Origin: Albugo candida | Lineage: Eukaryota; Oomycota; Peronosporomycetes; Albuginales | Length of the DNA stretch: 64,000 bases | Reading direction: 5' to 3' | NCBI GenBank assembly: GCA_040437565.1 | Contig: JBDOQK010000058.1 | Location: 1 to 64,000 of the forward strand | Shown here: piece after piece, positions 44,907 through 56,009 of the stretch | Numbering within the stretch: the stretch's first letter is position 1 | Layout: every line of letters begins with the position of its first letter | Position numbers and translations under genes: made by a program | Notes under the pieces: model-generated | The model's input: only the letters and a program-made list of their open reading frames with translations | Database searches by the model: none | Told to the model about the DNA's origin: nothing

Positions 44907-47900
44907 TTTTCGCTGCTTGTGAGACATCAAACGCTATGCAACGTATATCTTGATCGCATTTTACGCTCAGACATCGACTTACTTGACCAATAACCTCAAA
45001 AAACTCTTTTGATGTGTGCTGGATCGCCTCTTCAAGTATCTCACGCAGTAAAAGCGTAAGACGCTCCCAATTGCGGTCAAGAAACTTCCAAAAACCACAG
45101 ATACATTCCAAGCCTCGAAGCAGCTTGAGTGCGTCATTGTCCATTTCGACATTCTGAAGTAGAAACTCGTAAACCAGAATCTCACTTGCTATTGTGACAA
45201 AGGATTCGATAGATGTGCTTGATTTCCCCTCATCAGTAGAGAGCTTATGACTACCAAGTCGTCTGTTTAGAACTTCCCGGATAAATGCGACCAAGAGGAC
45301 GAACAGCTCTGAGGCTTGTGGGAGTTGTGACTTAACACGTGCCAATTGAGATCTACAATGCTCGTATCGCTTCTTCCATTCTTCTTCTATTTTGCGCATT
45401 GGATCATCGCCTTTAAATTCAGGATCCTCGTCATAACAGAGATAAAGACGGAAGTGTTGCATGACATAGTGCGACGTCGCACAAAGCCGAACGTATATGA
45501 AAGGATCGATAACGAGACAATGAGAAAAATTTCCCTCAATGCGTAACCAGTCGGTGATTTTGTCACGTAATACGTTCAAACAGACGTTTGTTGGTGTCTT
45601 AATCATAATCAGCATATCCACACTCTCTAATGCATCTAATGCAACCAGCGAGGTATCTACGCGACAGATTGTATAGTCAATGTCATTGTCCGGTACAGCA
45701 TGATCCACTGCTTGTGCTAGATGATGGGCTATTTGAGCGATTTGCGTTTGGATCAATTCGCTCGGTCCAATGTCCAAGAGATCCATTGCATCCAAAAGTC
45801 GATAATGATGTCGGGTATCAATCGAAGACGAAACCCTCATCTTGCAGGTCGCCACACGGGGCTCCATGGAATCCAACAACGCTGCTGAGAAGCATAATGG
45901 AACGTAGCAAATTAAAGAATGCTGAAATCGGGTCGCTAAGGCGCTGCAAAGCCAGAAATTGTCTTCCAAGACAATGGACTCCCTATGGAATGTGCAGTAA
46001 ACAATATTGATCTGTTCAATGTGTTCGACATCACAGACAAGTTGCGTTATGATTGCTTCGACTTTTTCGGCGACTGGTCCCTCGGATATGAATTGCTCAC
46101 AAACGTGAAATTTTAATTGATTCGGCCGAAGAGGAGCAAAAATCGAATCCAAGAATACGATTTCTTTTGCATCGCTTTGTTCTGAGCTTCTGATACAAAG
46201 TATCCGGAGTGAGGTACATAAGCTGCCGATGTGATGCTTCAGCCGTTGTAAACATATCAAGCGCTGGACGAGATCCTGCACCGATAAATTTAAGTCGAAA
46301 GTCATCGGTGGGCTGTCCACATATACAACGACCACCTGCTTTATTTGTATCGTTTTGCCAAGACTCCAGCACGCTTTTGATGACGTAGGACACCGAAAAT
46401 ACCATGGAAAGGATCGATATACATGAGAGATTGAGGCACCATTCACGTTGAGCTGTATCCCAAGTTTCATGTCAATGGGAAGAAAACACGCTTCAGTCTT
46501 GATCCCTTTTTTTACTGATTCGTCTATCATCTTGAGAAGCGCTCCAGAGTAGACAGGTCTCACCTTAGGAGCGAGAGAGTACGTGATGTGAGGATATTTT
46601 TGTCGTAAAAGCAGGTCGGAGCTTGGGTCTAGCTCAACTTTGAGAACATGAGCACGAACGTCCGAGCAAATAGTGACTGCCTGGATGATATGATTGCTTC
46701 CAAAATTGACGCTTCGTAAATATTCTCTGGTCGGATTGTAAAATAGAGTGACATGATGGGCGAGTACGCGCCGAAACTTTGGTGGAAATGTATCTATGAT
46801 TTTGTTGCGTTCTTGTTGTGAAAGGAAAAGACACACGTAAAGAACATTAGGAAGAGAGCATCTTGGGCCTCCACTCCAAGCCTCGAAACCCAATCGATGT
46901 GTGAGAAAAGCCATGATGCAATCTTCCTCTCTGGATAGCACAGGTCGTACTATCGCGCTCCGAGTGTCTTCTTCCCATCGCATCCACATTTGAAGCACTC
47001 GACTGATAGGAACTCCATGTGAGTTTCTTTTCGCCATTGCATAAGCCGTTCCAATATCACTGCACTGTACTTCCACGATACGCACTCGACCACAGCAGAA
47101 ATTACGACTTGTATCGATATACTTTACATATTCTCGCCGCGTTACATTGGTGTTATCCAGCACGATAACATGCTGAGAGTCTCGGTTCTCTGGATCCAGA
47201 CTGGAGAGAATATCACGCTTGAAAGAGCCGAAACAATGTTTATGTGCTTTATGAAGTTCATTCCTATCGAATCGGTACCCACGCCGCCTTTCAAAGTACA
47301 AATCTGCTGAGCAAATTGACACTTTCCAGTGAATCTGAGATAAGTATCTAGACAGGTCGCGAGCCACAGTGCTTTTGCCACTTCCAGGGATTCCACGAAG
47401 GATAATAATCCAGGGCTTGTGATGAGTGTCGTCGTCATTTGACACTTGTATCATTTCAGTGATCAAAACCCGGGTGCGATCATCTTTGATGGAGTCAAGA
47501 AGCAACTGGTGCGATATATTGAGTGTCTTCGTTTGGGGTTGTGCTTCACAATGAGGCAAGAGGATCTCCTGCAGCAGCGTTTGTGAGCTCGTACTGCCAC
47601 CAGATGTCTTTCCATACAGCCTGACGCTTCTAATTCTTGCATTTCCTCTCCGAAGTATACGCATGCAGTCAATGCTACCCGTCAGACTTGAAAAATACCA
47701 GTCTAATTGCGACGTGGAAGATAGTTCAAGTGATTGTAATCGCAATGAAATCTGTTGCACGATTTTGTAAATTGTATCGATCGCAATTTCATCCCATTTT
47801 GAGTCGAATGTGCCAGTCGGATGATCTAACTGAGACTTATTGCATTCAAATGCACGTATCGTACATGAAAATTGCTGAGATTTCCATTTTAGAAAAGTAG

Positions 47901-48036
47901 CTTCCAATATCCGAGACACCTGATTCCATTGAAGCACATTGTCCGAGGTAATACGCAGGGCGGGTACAGCCCAAATGTAGGAATTATGAGACTCTAGAAA
48001 CTGCACATGCACAGTCAACTCGGTAGTGCTAATCAT
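44794..48036 (-). CDS. P-loop polynucleotide-kinase-like + 2H phosphoesterase protein
   Basis: 1080 residues, intronless, ATG at 48036. Residues about 208-360 form a P-loop kinase of the N4BP2/polynucleotide kinase type: Walker A GIPGSGKS (215-222), CSADLYFERRRGYRFD, VIVLDNTNVTRREY and an Arg-containing lid region (MAKRNSHGVPISRV). Residues about 400-500 carry two HxT motifs, HVT (428-430) and HIT (483-485), the signature of 2H phosphoesterases. Kinase plus cyclic-phosphodiesterase domains are the healing modules of plant and fungal tRNA ligases, but no ligase KxxG motif is seen in the first 200 residues. The last ~580 residues are unassigned, mostly helical near the end. A role in RNA end healing is inference. 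There is no signal peptide, so it is probably cytosolic or nuclear. Confidence 0.75.
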   Translation of the reverse strand: MISTTELTVHVQFLESHNSYIWAVPALRITSDNVLQWNQVSRILEATFLKWKSQQFSCTIRAFECNKSQLDHPTGTFDSKWDEIAIDTIYKIVQQISLRLQSLELSSTSQLDWYFSSLTGSIDCMRILRRGNARIRSVRLYGKTSGGSTSSQTLLQEILLPHCEAQPQTKTLNISHQLLLDSIKDDRTRVLITEMIQVSNDDDTHHKPWIIILRGIPGSGKSTVARDLSRYLSQIHWKVSICSADLYFERRRGYRFDRNELHKAHKHCFGSFKRDILSSLDPENRDSQHVIVLDNTNVTRREYVKYIDTSRNFCCGRVRIVEVQCSDIGTAYAMAKRNSHGVPISRVLQMWMRWEEDTRSAIVRPVLSREEDCIMAFLTHRLGFEAWSGGPRCSLPNVLYVCLFLSQQERNKIIDTFPPKFRRVLAHHVTLFYNPTREYLRSVNFGSNHIIQAVTICSDVRAHVLKVELDPSSDLLLRQKYPHITYSLAPKVRPVYSGALLKMIDESVKKGIKTEACFLPIDMKLGIQLNVNGASISHVYRSFPWYFRCPTSSKACWSLGKTIQIKQVVVVYVDSPPMTFDLNLSVQDLVQRLICLQRLKHHIGSLCTSLRILCIRSSEQSDAKEIVFLDSIFAPLRPNQLKFHVCEQFISEGPVAEKVEAIITQLVCDVEHIEQINIVYCTFHRESIVLEDNFWLCSALATRFQHSLICYVPLCFSAALLDSMEPRVATCKMRVSSSIDTRHHYRLLDAMDLLDIGPSELIQTQIAQIAHHLAQAVDHAVPDNDIDYTICRVDTSLVALDALESVDMLIMIKTPTNVCLNVLRDKITDWLRIEGNFSHCLVIDPFIYVRLCATSHYVMQHFRLYLCYDEDPEFKGDDPMRKIEEEWKKRYEHCRSQLARVKSQLPQASELFVLLVAFIREVLNRRLGSHKLSTDEGKSSTSIESFVTIASEILVYEFLLQNVEMDNDALKLLRGLECICGFWKFLDRNWERLTLLLREILEEAIQHTSKEFFEVIGQVSRCLSVKCDQDIRCIAFDVSQAAKMLFSMLYDREEVEAERTLVNETDVKAVGEELSELTLK

Positions 48037-48324
48037 GGTGGAGATTTAGCGCTGCTATCGAACGGAATCGATTAAGGCTCCTAGGCATTGGAATGTACGT
48101 AACCGGTTATTGGTAGTCAACTGTCGCGAAGGAATGGTTCTGATGGCGGTTGTGAGGTGAGATAGACAGAGGAAAAATAAGATTATTAAGTTTGGAATGC
48201 GATTTGGTTTAGAACATGCAAAATATGAAGAAATCGAATTGATGGAACGACAATGGGAAACTTTCCAGAATCTGAATGCAATGATGGCAATATGTACGTA
48301 CATCCCACCTGCATAAATTGAGAG
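48037..48324. other. Spacer between two minus-strand genes
   Basis: Nearly 290 bases without a recognisable gene; presumably the promoter of the kinase/2H gene and the 3' end of the repeat-protein gene. Confidence 0.5.
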
Positions 48325-49017
48325 CTAGTCTTCAAAAGTAGTTAGTCGACGACGTGTCTTTGCAGCGCATTTGCTTCCAGGTGGTGTCCCTGAGGGCGAG
48401 CCTCCGGCAGGTGTTCCGGTGGTTGGTGTCCCGGTGGTTGGTGTTCCCGTGGTTGGTGTTCCCGTGGTTGGTGTTCCTGTGGTTGGTGTTCCCGTGGTTG
48501 GTGTTCCTGTGTTTGGTGTTCCCGTGCCCGCTTCAGGACCGGTTCCAGGTGCGCCCGTTACAGGGCCAGGTTCGTTCTGTGAGGCCGGGTTCTTTGGAGG
48601 ATTTGTAGAGCCACTCGATGAGTTATTGGAACATTTGTAGGAAGTATATGGGGTTTCTAAATTAAATTCGATCACGCCTTTTTCTGCCTTTTCTATGAGG
48701 CAGCATGGATCACATAAATAAAGTCCATTTATCCACTTTGAATCATGTTTTAAATCTGTGCTTATTTCCGTACCCTGACACAATGAAAGTGTCCATTTCT
48801 TGCCACCATCGAAAAATGCTTGAGCAAAAGCGCCTGGATCAGTACCCAATGTCGGATGACCAATCCGTTGCTTGTCTCCTTTGTCAATTGAAGTACTGTC
48901 CTTGCAATTATCAAATGGAAGTGATGCGGCAATTTGCTCTGTTCCATATGCCATCGAGATGTATGATATAGCAATGCCTGCAGTGAGAATGGATGGGGTG
49001 CTGATTTTTGTAAACAT
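48325..49017 (-). CDS. Secreted protein with TPTTG repeats
   Basis: About 230 residues from the ATG of MFTKISTPSI. The first 25 residues form a signal peptide (ILTAGIAISYISMAYG). A Cys-containing globular part follows (Cys at CKDS, LCQG, CDPCC, YKCS), then a Pro/Gly/Thr linker and a run of TPTTG-type pentapeptides, ending in a basic KTRRRLTTFED tail after one last Cys. The Thr-rich repeats suggest an O-glycosylated, extended stalk, as in surface or secreted proteins of oomycetes; no GPI signal is seen. The globular part is not recognised. An upstream in-frame ATG would add 19 residues ahead of the signal peptide and is less likely. Confidence 0.7.
   Translation of the reverse strand: MFTKISTPSILTAGIAISYISMAYGTEQIAASLPFDNCKDSTSIDKGDKQRIGHPTLGTDPGAFAQAFFDGGKKWTLSLCQGTEISTDLKHDSKWINGLYLCDPCCLIEKAEKGVIEFNLETPYTSYKCSNNSSSGSTNPPKNPASQNEPGPVTGAPGTGPEAGTGTPNTGTPTTGTPTTGTPTTGTPTTGTPTTGTPTTGTPAGGSPSGTPPGSKCAAKTRRRLTTFED
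48421..48530. repeat. 15-bp minisatellite encoding the TPTTG repeats
   Basis: Seven units of a 15-bp repeat (plus strand GTTGGTGTTCCCGTG with few variants, starting every 15 bp from about 48423). The length keeps the coding frame, so unit number can change without breaking the protein. Third-position variants (CCCG/CCTG) mark individual units. Confidence 0.9.
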
Positions 49018-49319
49018 AGTGTCAAGTCTTTCTTTTTTTAATGACAAGTAGCGATCGAATTGAAAAGTGAGCATTTGGAAGAGGATCCAAAGTACATCCC
49101 ACCCGTGGTCTAGCCACGTTTGTCATCCACGTAATGATGAGTCGTAAAGAAAAAAACACGTCACGCATTCTACTGGCATGTGGAGGAAGACACGTTACTG
49201 TTCTACTTACAGAAGGCACACCGGTCGAATTCTTGTCTATAGAAATTTATAGGACCTGACTAGATTGTTCTCAACTAGCGCCTTTACTGACACGTGTATC
49301 TACCACATCAAATTTTAGT
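49018..49319. other. Spacer between secreted-protein gene and REEP-like gene
   Basis: About 300 bases with only short antisense frames. No element is recognised. Confidence 0.5.
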
Positions 49320-50943
49320 TTATACGCCAACTTTGGTCACAAAAACATTGGCATAAAAGCGATCTAACAGACGTTGTGCTCCCTGGAAGTATGGAAATTG
49401 AAGCCACAACAGTATGAGTAATTTGGCATGATAAAATAGTGGCATCCAGGAAAACGCTTGCTCCACCCCATAGTAGGTGTACTCAACACTTGCTAGCACG
49501 ATGTAATAGCATAACCACCATTCGTATCGTTTGAGTTGATTCGAGCGATGTAAAGTGAGGATGACACTGTGTGCTGGGAAGCCAAATCCGATAATGTAAC
49601 ATCCGCGTGATGTGATAAAACCAGGAGTAAACAGAAAGATAAGACCACATAATGCAGGTCCCTGGGACCATACGTCTTGTAATACTGCGATATGGCGCTC
49701 GGAAATGTTAGAAATCGCCATGAATGTTCTGAGGATTAAATTGCTTCGAGCCGTAGTTTCAGACTGTGCGTTCGTCATGTTTGCTTGTCCAAAATGACCC
49801 CATCGAGTAGTCGTACAAGGCTGATAAAAGCGCGAGATCACATAATACAGCATACTACTTCCACGCAAAATTGGTAATTGCAGCCATAACAGAAACAAAT
49901 TGGACCAATACTTTGAAGGTTTGATGTAGGCAGTGACAAATGACGGAATAAAAAAGGAACTAATACTCATAAGACAGAACCCACATGACCATACAATCCA
50001 AAATCGCAGCTCGTACTGCAATGTATTCTTTTCGCTGTCCATAGAACTTTGTACTTCACGCGTACTTGATCTAGTGGTACGCTGAATAGGAACACTGGAC
50101 GTACTCGAAGCATTAGCGACTTTGATTCGGAAGCTTCGGAGCACACTAATGGACCGAACCAGCGGAAGTATCACCAGTAAGATATTAGTTACTAGATCGC
50201 TGCTCAATAGTGTAGTAAAAATCGAGTTTGGAGCGTATACTGGCAATGCATACGCTACTCCAGAGTAAAGTACGTGCGGCAATAAAATCATTGCCACTCG
50301 AGATTTTGCACTCAGTGACGTCAAAAATGCGCGATATCGCTGCCGACATGCTCTTATAAAGATAGTGCATCGAGCTTTTGCGGTATGAACATACCCTTTT
50401 CGCACAACCACCACGATCAAGAGGATTGTCACTCCTAAAAGAAGCTGATAATACCACTCTAATCTTAATACGACCTGACTGAGTGCTTGTGCCAAAGATA
50501 ATGCATGTGGAAGCAAAGCATCCACTATAACGGATAGCGTACGAAGCAATGGAATAGCGGCCAAATGGTAGAAGCGGACCCACAGTAAAATACAATCCAT
50601 AGTTCCGACGACAGCATCATAAAATGCCCTCCACAGGGCCTCCCACTTGATATCTGAAAGATACTCTGGGATATGACTTGATATATTGAATTTCGGATTG
50701 TTCAAATAGAACGAGCGAAACATTATATCATGCTCTGGCTACAAACGCTTTCGTAAAGACACTTATGGTCAGATATAGAGAAATACATACTTGCTGCAAT
50801 GAAGGAGCTTTACATGTTGGATGTTCCATGTGTACTATATCGTCTTTTTTCCATTCACTTCCGCATTCTGCATCCAAATCGTTCGCGAATGCGAGGGAAC
50901 TGAGCACAAGTAAGGCTGCCAATTTCTGACACCAATGCATCAT
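49320..50943 (-). CDS. TB2/DP1/HVA22 (REEP-like) membrane protein with two domains
   Basis: REEP/HVA22 proteins shape ER tubules through hairpin membrane segments. The model has exon 1 50943-50791 and exon 2 50738-49320, intron 52 bp, phase 0, about 523 residues. Exon 1 encodes a signal-peptide-like start (MMHWCQKLAALLVLSSLAFA) and a short Cys-containing segment. Exon 2 has hydrophobic helices near residues 90-210, then two similar TB2/DP1-type segments: WIVWSCGFCLMSISSFFIPS with LLWLQLPILRGSS, and WWLCYYIVLASVEYTYY with LLWLQFPYFQGAQ. A Ser/Thr/Arg-rich linker precedes the first. Two such domains behind a cleavable-looking N-terminus are unusual; most family members have one and no signal peptide. 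It is divergent to DUS1. Confidence 0.78.
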
Positions 50944-51150
50944 ATTTCCTAACTGGCTGTTATCCGTATGGATGGTCAAATAACTCGTGTTATGTTACCG
51001 GTTTTGNNNNNNNNNNNNNNNNNNNNNNNNNNNNNNNNNNNNNNNNNNNNNNNNNNNNNNNNNNNNNNNNNNNNNNNNNNNNNNNNNNNNNNNNNNNNNN
51101 NNNNNNGGATGGTCAAATAACTCGTGTTATGTTACCGGTTTTGATCGGTC
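50944..51150. promoter_or_regulatory. Short divergent intergenic region with assembly gap
   Basis: The 37 bases ending at 51006 are repeated at 51107-51143 on the other side of 100 N. If this is a contig overlap, the real distance between the REEP-like ATG and the DUS1 ATG is only about 70 bp, so both genes must share one compact promoter region. No TATA box is evident. Confidence 0.6.
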
Positions 51151-52345
51151 ATGCAGAAACTTCGCGGCCATGAGTTTTTTCGTTCTATCGGCTCGCCGCA
51201 ACGAATTGTTGCTCCGATGGTCGACCAATCCGAGCTAGCATTTCGCATGCTTTGCCGCGAGCATGGCGCACAACTTTGCTACACGCCAATGTTTCACAGT
51301 CGTCTATTCGCAGAGAGCCAAGAGTATCGATCTCGAATGTTTGAGCAGCATGTTCGCGATCGACCGCTGATTGTGCAGGTAACAAACTCAATTTGATATA
51401 ATTAAGGAAAAATAAAAGGCTGATAATGCTAGTTCTGTGGAAACGATCCCGAAACTATGGTAACTGCTGCAAAGTATGTGGAAGGTCATTGCGATGCGGT
51501 TGATATAAATTTGGGGTGTCCACAGGTAAGCGTTTGACAGTGAGCCAGAGACGTCTTACAAAATTCATACTGGTTAGGGAATAGCTCGTAAGGGAAATTA
51601 CGGTGCATTTTTGATGAAAGATAAAGCGCGCGTGTGTGAAATCGTTGAGAAATTGGTGGATGAAGTGGCAGTGCCTGTCACGTGCAAAATTCGAGTATTT
51701 CCTGATGAAGCAGAAACGATAGAATTTACAAAAATGCTTGAAAAAGCCGGTTGTGATCTTCTTGTGGTTCATGGGCGCACAAAAGAAATGAACAAGGGTA
51801 CGGTCGGTCAAGTGAATTGGGAGATTATCAAAAAAATCAAGAATGCACTTTCCATTCCCGTTATAGCCAACGGAGGTATTGAGACACCAGAAGACATTGC
51901 GGAGTGCCTCGAGGTAACAGGCGCTGACGGTGTGATGAGCTCGGAAGCAATATTGGGGAATCCAGCGTTATTTGACAAATCACTTCAATTTGGTCCTCTT
52001 CATCAAAAAGGCCCATGCTACTTTGATCTGGCAAACGAATACATGGATTTTGTTACTACGTACCCAACCGGAAATTTAAAAATCGTGCGAGCTCATCTCT
52101 TCAAACTTCTTTTTGAAGATTTGACCCACCACACTGACCTTCGAAGCGCTCTTGCAAGCGCCAATACCTTCAGTGAGATGAAGCATTTGCTTCAGGTACT
52201 GGGAGATCGAAAGAATGCACCGGTCCAATACGAATACACTCTGGAGAATAGTTGGTATCGAAGGCACCGAAAAAATAGACAGAAACCGGCGGAAGATACT
52301 TTTGAAAAGGTATCGGAAACTGGATTCGGGCAACTTTTTGCTTGA
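51151..52345 (+). CDS. DUS1L: tRNA-dihydrouridine synthase 1
   Basis: FMN enzyme reducing uridine to dihydrouridine in the D-loop of tRNA (positions 16/17 for Dus1). Exons are 51151-51378, 51433-51525 and 51578-52345; introns 54 and 52 bp, both phase 0; 362 residues. Family motifs are clear: VAPMVDQSELAFR, HGAQLCYTPMFHS, DINLGCPQ joined to GIARKGNYGAFL (catalytic Cys in GCPQ), VTCKIRVF, VVHGRTKE (FMN-binding His), IPVIANGGI and GVMSSEAILGNPALF. Human DUS1L is longer at the C-terminus. The ATG at 51151 fits the family start (MPKLQGFEF in human). It sits head to head with the REEP-like gene. Confidence 0.93.
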
Positions 52346-55300
52346 GTTAGGAAGGTGCTAGCAGCGTAATTACTGGTTGCAAAATAGAATAGATTGAAGC
52401 TCATACAGCTCTGTTCGAATTTCACGATGTTCAAGTGCAGGCTTCCGTTGATATTGTCTGATTGAGTAGATTGAATCATCCCAATTTGTTGCACTTCAAT
52501 TTGATAAGATGATGGACTCGGCACATGCTTATTTGTAAGTATGACCCCAACCGGCTTTATAAACCCGATAGTATGGTGCCAAGCAATTTGATCAAAAACA
52601 GTACAGGAGTCAAATTGTCTAGCTATCTAAACTTGCACTTTTATGATTTTACTGCAGACTTGCGCTTTACCCTTCATTTAGCAGCGGCGGTAATCCAGCT
52701 GTACAATCAGATACCAGAGTCACATTTGAAATAAAAAAACGATCGCGACGTCAAAGGAGCAAGTCGGTGTATGTTTGTGTATAGACTGTCAGCAGTGCGA
52801 AATCATCCTAATTGAAGTCTTTACACCCCAGTTACATCGGACTACGTGTCATAAGAATTTTCACTGTCAAGTGTAGGCTGCAGGTTTAACATGATGCGGC
52901 GCTCAAATAGTAAGGAAAAATTTGCCGGGTACTCGAGTCTCGGGATGTAGATATTCACCTCTGGAATCGAATTGGCTTACTGAGAGAAATCCAACAAGCA
53001 AGAAATGATTATGTGCTCGGTTTCAACAATTTCAACAAGAGTTGAGCGCGTTAAAACTCGGTTGCAGCCTAAAGTTGAATAACTGGTTTAGCTTTATACC
53101 ATCAAAATTTGTTGACCTACATCCCCAATAGATTTTAGGTATCGCAGCTCAGGATTTAGCATTTCCGTGCTAAGTTGGGCTTCTTGCTAGGACTATCCTT
53201 AGTTGTGGTAGTCTCTTGATTTGTCTTTTCTATTTTCGACCTGGATCGGGGAAGACTTTGAATTTCAGTAGATACAAAAGATCTAAGCGAGAATGTTTGC
53301 AGAAGCTGATCTTTTGGATGTCAGCTTTGGCCAACAAATCCTAGGGCCACGGATTTCAAAGGATTGTTTGATATGGTGGCATTTCGTCAAAAGCTCTCTT
53401 TGGAAGCAATGAACATCGGATTCGAGGCAAGAGTTTCCGACATCTGACACTAAGAAAACTGGCGCGTTGCTTAGCAACGGCGCGTGAAGCTTCCATCACA
53501 AAGCACCTTGAATCTCTGTTGCAGATTTGCTCAACGCGATATGATGTCCGTGCAAGCTTTTGTGCAAGTCAAGGATATCAAGGCAATATATGCTTGTTCG
53601 TTTGATAATCGCAATCGTTACATCTAAATATTTTGAAGCTTTGTGGCCCCTTCAGATCACTCGTGATATTGATCTGGTCGTCGAGCAGCTTCGTGTTGTG
53701 CAGTCAATCAATATCATATAAAATCCGCGATCGCATTTGTGAATTTTTCCAGTACACCTGCGCATTGTATCATATCACATGTCGACGTTGCGCTGCATCA
53801 TTAAAGATTGTACAAAAAACTACTAGTGTAGGGCACGGCATGCGAAAGACGATACATGTTTACGAAAGCAATGACGTCATCTAGGAATCAGGCAAACAAT
53901 CCAGTAAAAGAGTCAGTAGGCTTAGACTAGCACAGGGCTGTGAACTAAGGACCTTATCGAACTTCACTTTTCGTTTTTACCAGCTCGGACACTACAACTA
54001 GCTTCTACAGCACTGAAAGAGTGATAAAAGCGCGCTCTAACTTAGAACAGATTCGGAATAAGAAGCGACGATGCGATATTACTTTGAGCCCATAATCGCC
54101 TGTATCTTGAGAGATGCATATTCTGAAGGGTTGCTTTCCTTCCTCTGTTACAAGGATTGGCGATAAGTCATATTACCGAAACACTGGTATCTACCTTAGC
54201 TTTGAAGACGGAAAAAGACATATACCGAATTCAGTTCTTGTTGGAGGAGCACTTCGGAGTTATCGAGCTGAATCTTCCATAGATCGAATGCGTCATAAAG
54301 AACGGTAATAGCGGTAAAAGCTAACAAATAAGAAAACGATCAGCTGTGGATATGATATCGATACAATCATGAAGTATTCATGTCTTACATCGAGAATAAA
54401 GGTTCTACCACAGAGACATATTATTATTCTATTCTACTCATTAGTGCGGATTTGGTTCAGCTTGCCTGATTCTGGAATACCTTGTCGAGATAGACCAAGC
54501 CTTTTCTTCGTCTAAATTCAGCTCAGTAGTAGTTTCTGGAATGTGGCGTAACATAGATGATGGAAACCGTCCACACTTCATTTCTGCAACGAATATTTCA
54601 TGGATAGTTTGACGGCTTCATGTTCTTTCGATGATCACTTTCTACATCTTGGTCGCAGATGGTCTAGAATTGGGTGCAGCGCTGCCTAATTTACAAATTT
54701 ATCAAAAACAAGTATTGCACGGACTATGACTTCTTTGATGTAACGATGAAAGCTCTTTTATGAGGGTAATCAAAACGAGCATCAGACAAATAATGTTCTG
54801 AACAGGTTGTGCGTGTAGATTGTGTCAGTTTCGATAATGATGCTAGAATGACTTTAGCAATGACGGTGCAAATGATAGTTTGTTCTCATATACCTACTTG
54901 TTATATGCCAGCATCATACGTCTATATAGAATGCTGCTCTTTTAGCAATGCCCCATTTCTTGATTGCAGTAGTTCTCACTCATTATGACAATGTCTACGT
55001 CTACTGAGATGCAGCTCTGAGATGCAGCTCTCAACTTGATGGTGTATTGATACTCTTTGCACAATAGACACATCAGCAAGTGGCTATTTCTATTTCTGAG
55101 AAAAAAGAAGTGCTTCGTGTTGGTAAATTTCATTCATCTTTATAAGATATCACGACTAGATTTGGACCCACCCAAACATTATTTCCAAGACAATTGTTCG
55201 TCATTTTATACCAGGGTATGTCTGTGTTACTCTTTCTTGCGCTTAAGAGCATGCAAACGAAAAAATATAGACAAATGGCGAGGTATGACAGCCGGCTACA

Positions 55301-56000
55301 TCGCTTTGAGCAGTTACTCCAGCCAAGGGTACCTTTGGAATTACCCGACGTGCACAGGTAATGGAAAGATTGGGAATTAGGTATATATGCACATAATATG
55401 GCATTTGGATCTCGTCTTCCATTCCTGCTATCTTGCGCCTCTTGAGCTTGGATTGATCTGGTGAAGGTAATTATATCATCCATAGTCTGAGATGAGAACA
55501 CCGGGCTACATAGTAACGATCTTGTTCAAGTTGAGTACCAACGGCTAATCATGGTCTGATAGCGATAGTGTGCCCCATCAGACATTCAGCGTCTTTCTGA
55601 TTCTGTTTCTATATCCTAGCAAATATCAGTTGAAATCGATCCTTGCTTGGTGCTTTGCGCTACCGCTGCCTCGAGCAGCAGATAAACGCCATGTGGTGGC
55701 CCGTTTATATGAATTATTTATTTATTTTTTCATCCGGCTTTATCTCGCTAATCACGAAAGGCGAAAGTTTTCGAGAAAAGCGGGCTCAGTAGTTCAAGCA
55801 GACTAAAACATGGCAAGTTACCAGCAAATTTTTTGAAATGAATGCAAGCAGAAAACCAAGAATGAGCTCGATAACTACTAAACGACATTTGGCTGAGTGT
55901 GCAGTATCCAGAATAGTAGTCGAATGATAGCAGCTCAGATTACAAGTCCAAGAAGACCTAAGGAATACCCATGTTTATGCACGCAATTGCATTTCACAAA
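52346..56000. other. Gene-poor stretch, nothing assigned
   Basis: About 3.6 kb with only short frames on both strands (such as 52525-52734 plus and 55057-55380 plus). None shows a domain, a signal peptide with a sensible body, or a consistent splice chain. I see no transposon ends or RNA genes. Confidence 0.5.
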
Positions 56001-56009
56001 CTGCCATGT

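Noticed and set aside
48354-48640. Plus-strand ORFs across the minisatellite
   Set aside because: They are antisense products of the 15-bp repeat and lack any body with protein-like composition; the minus-strand frame has the signal peptide and Cys pattern.
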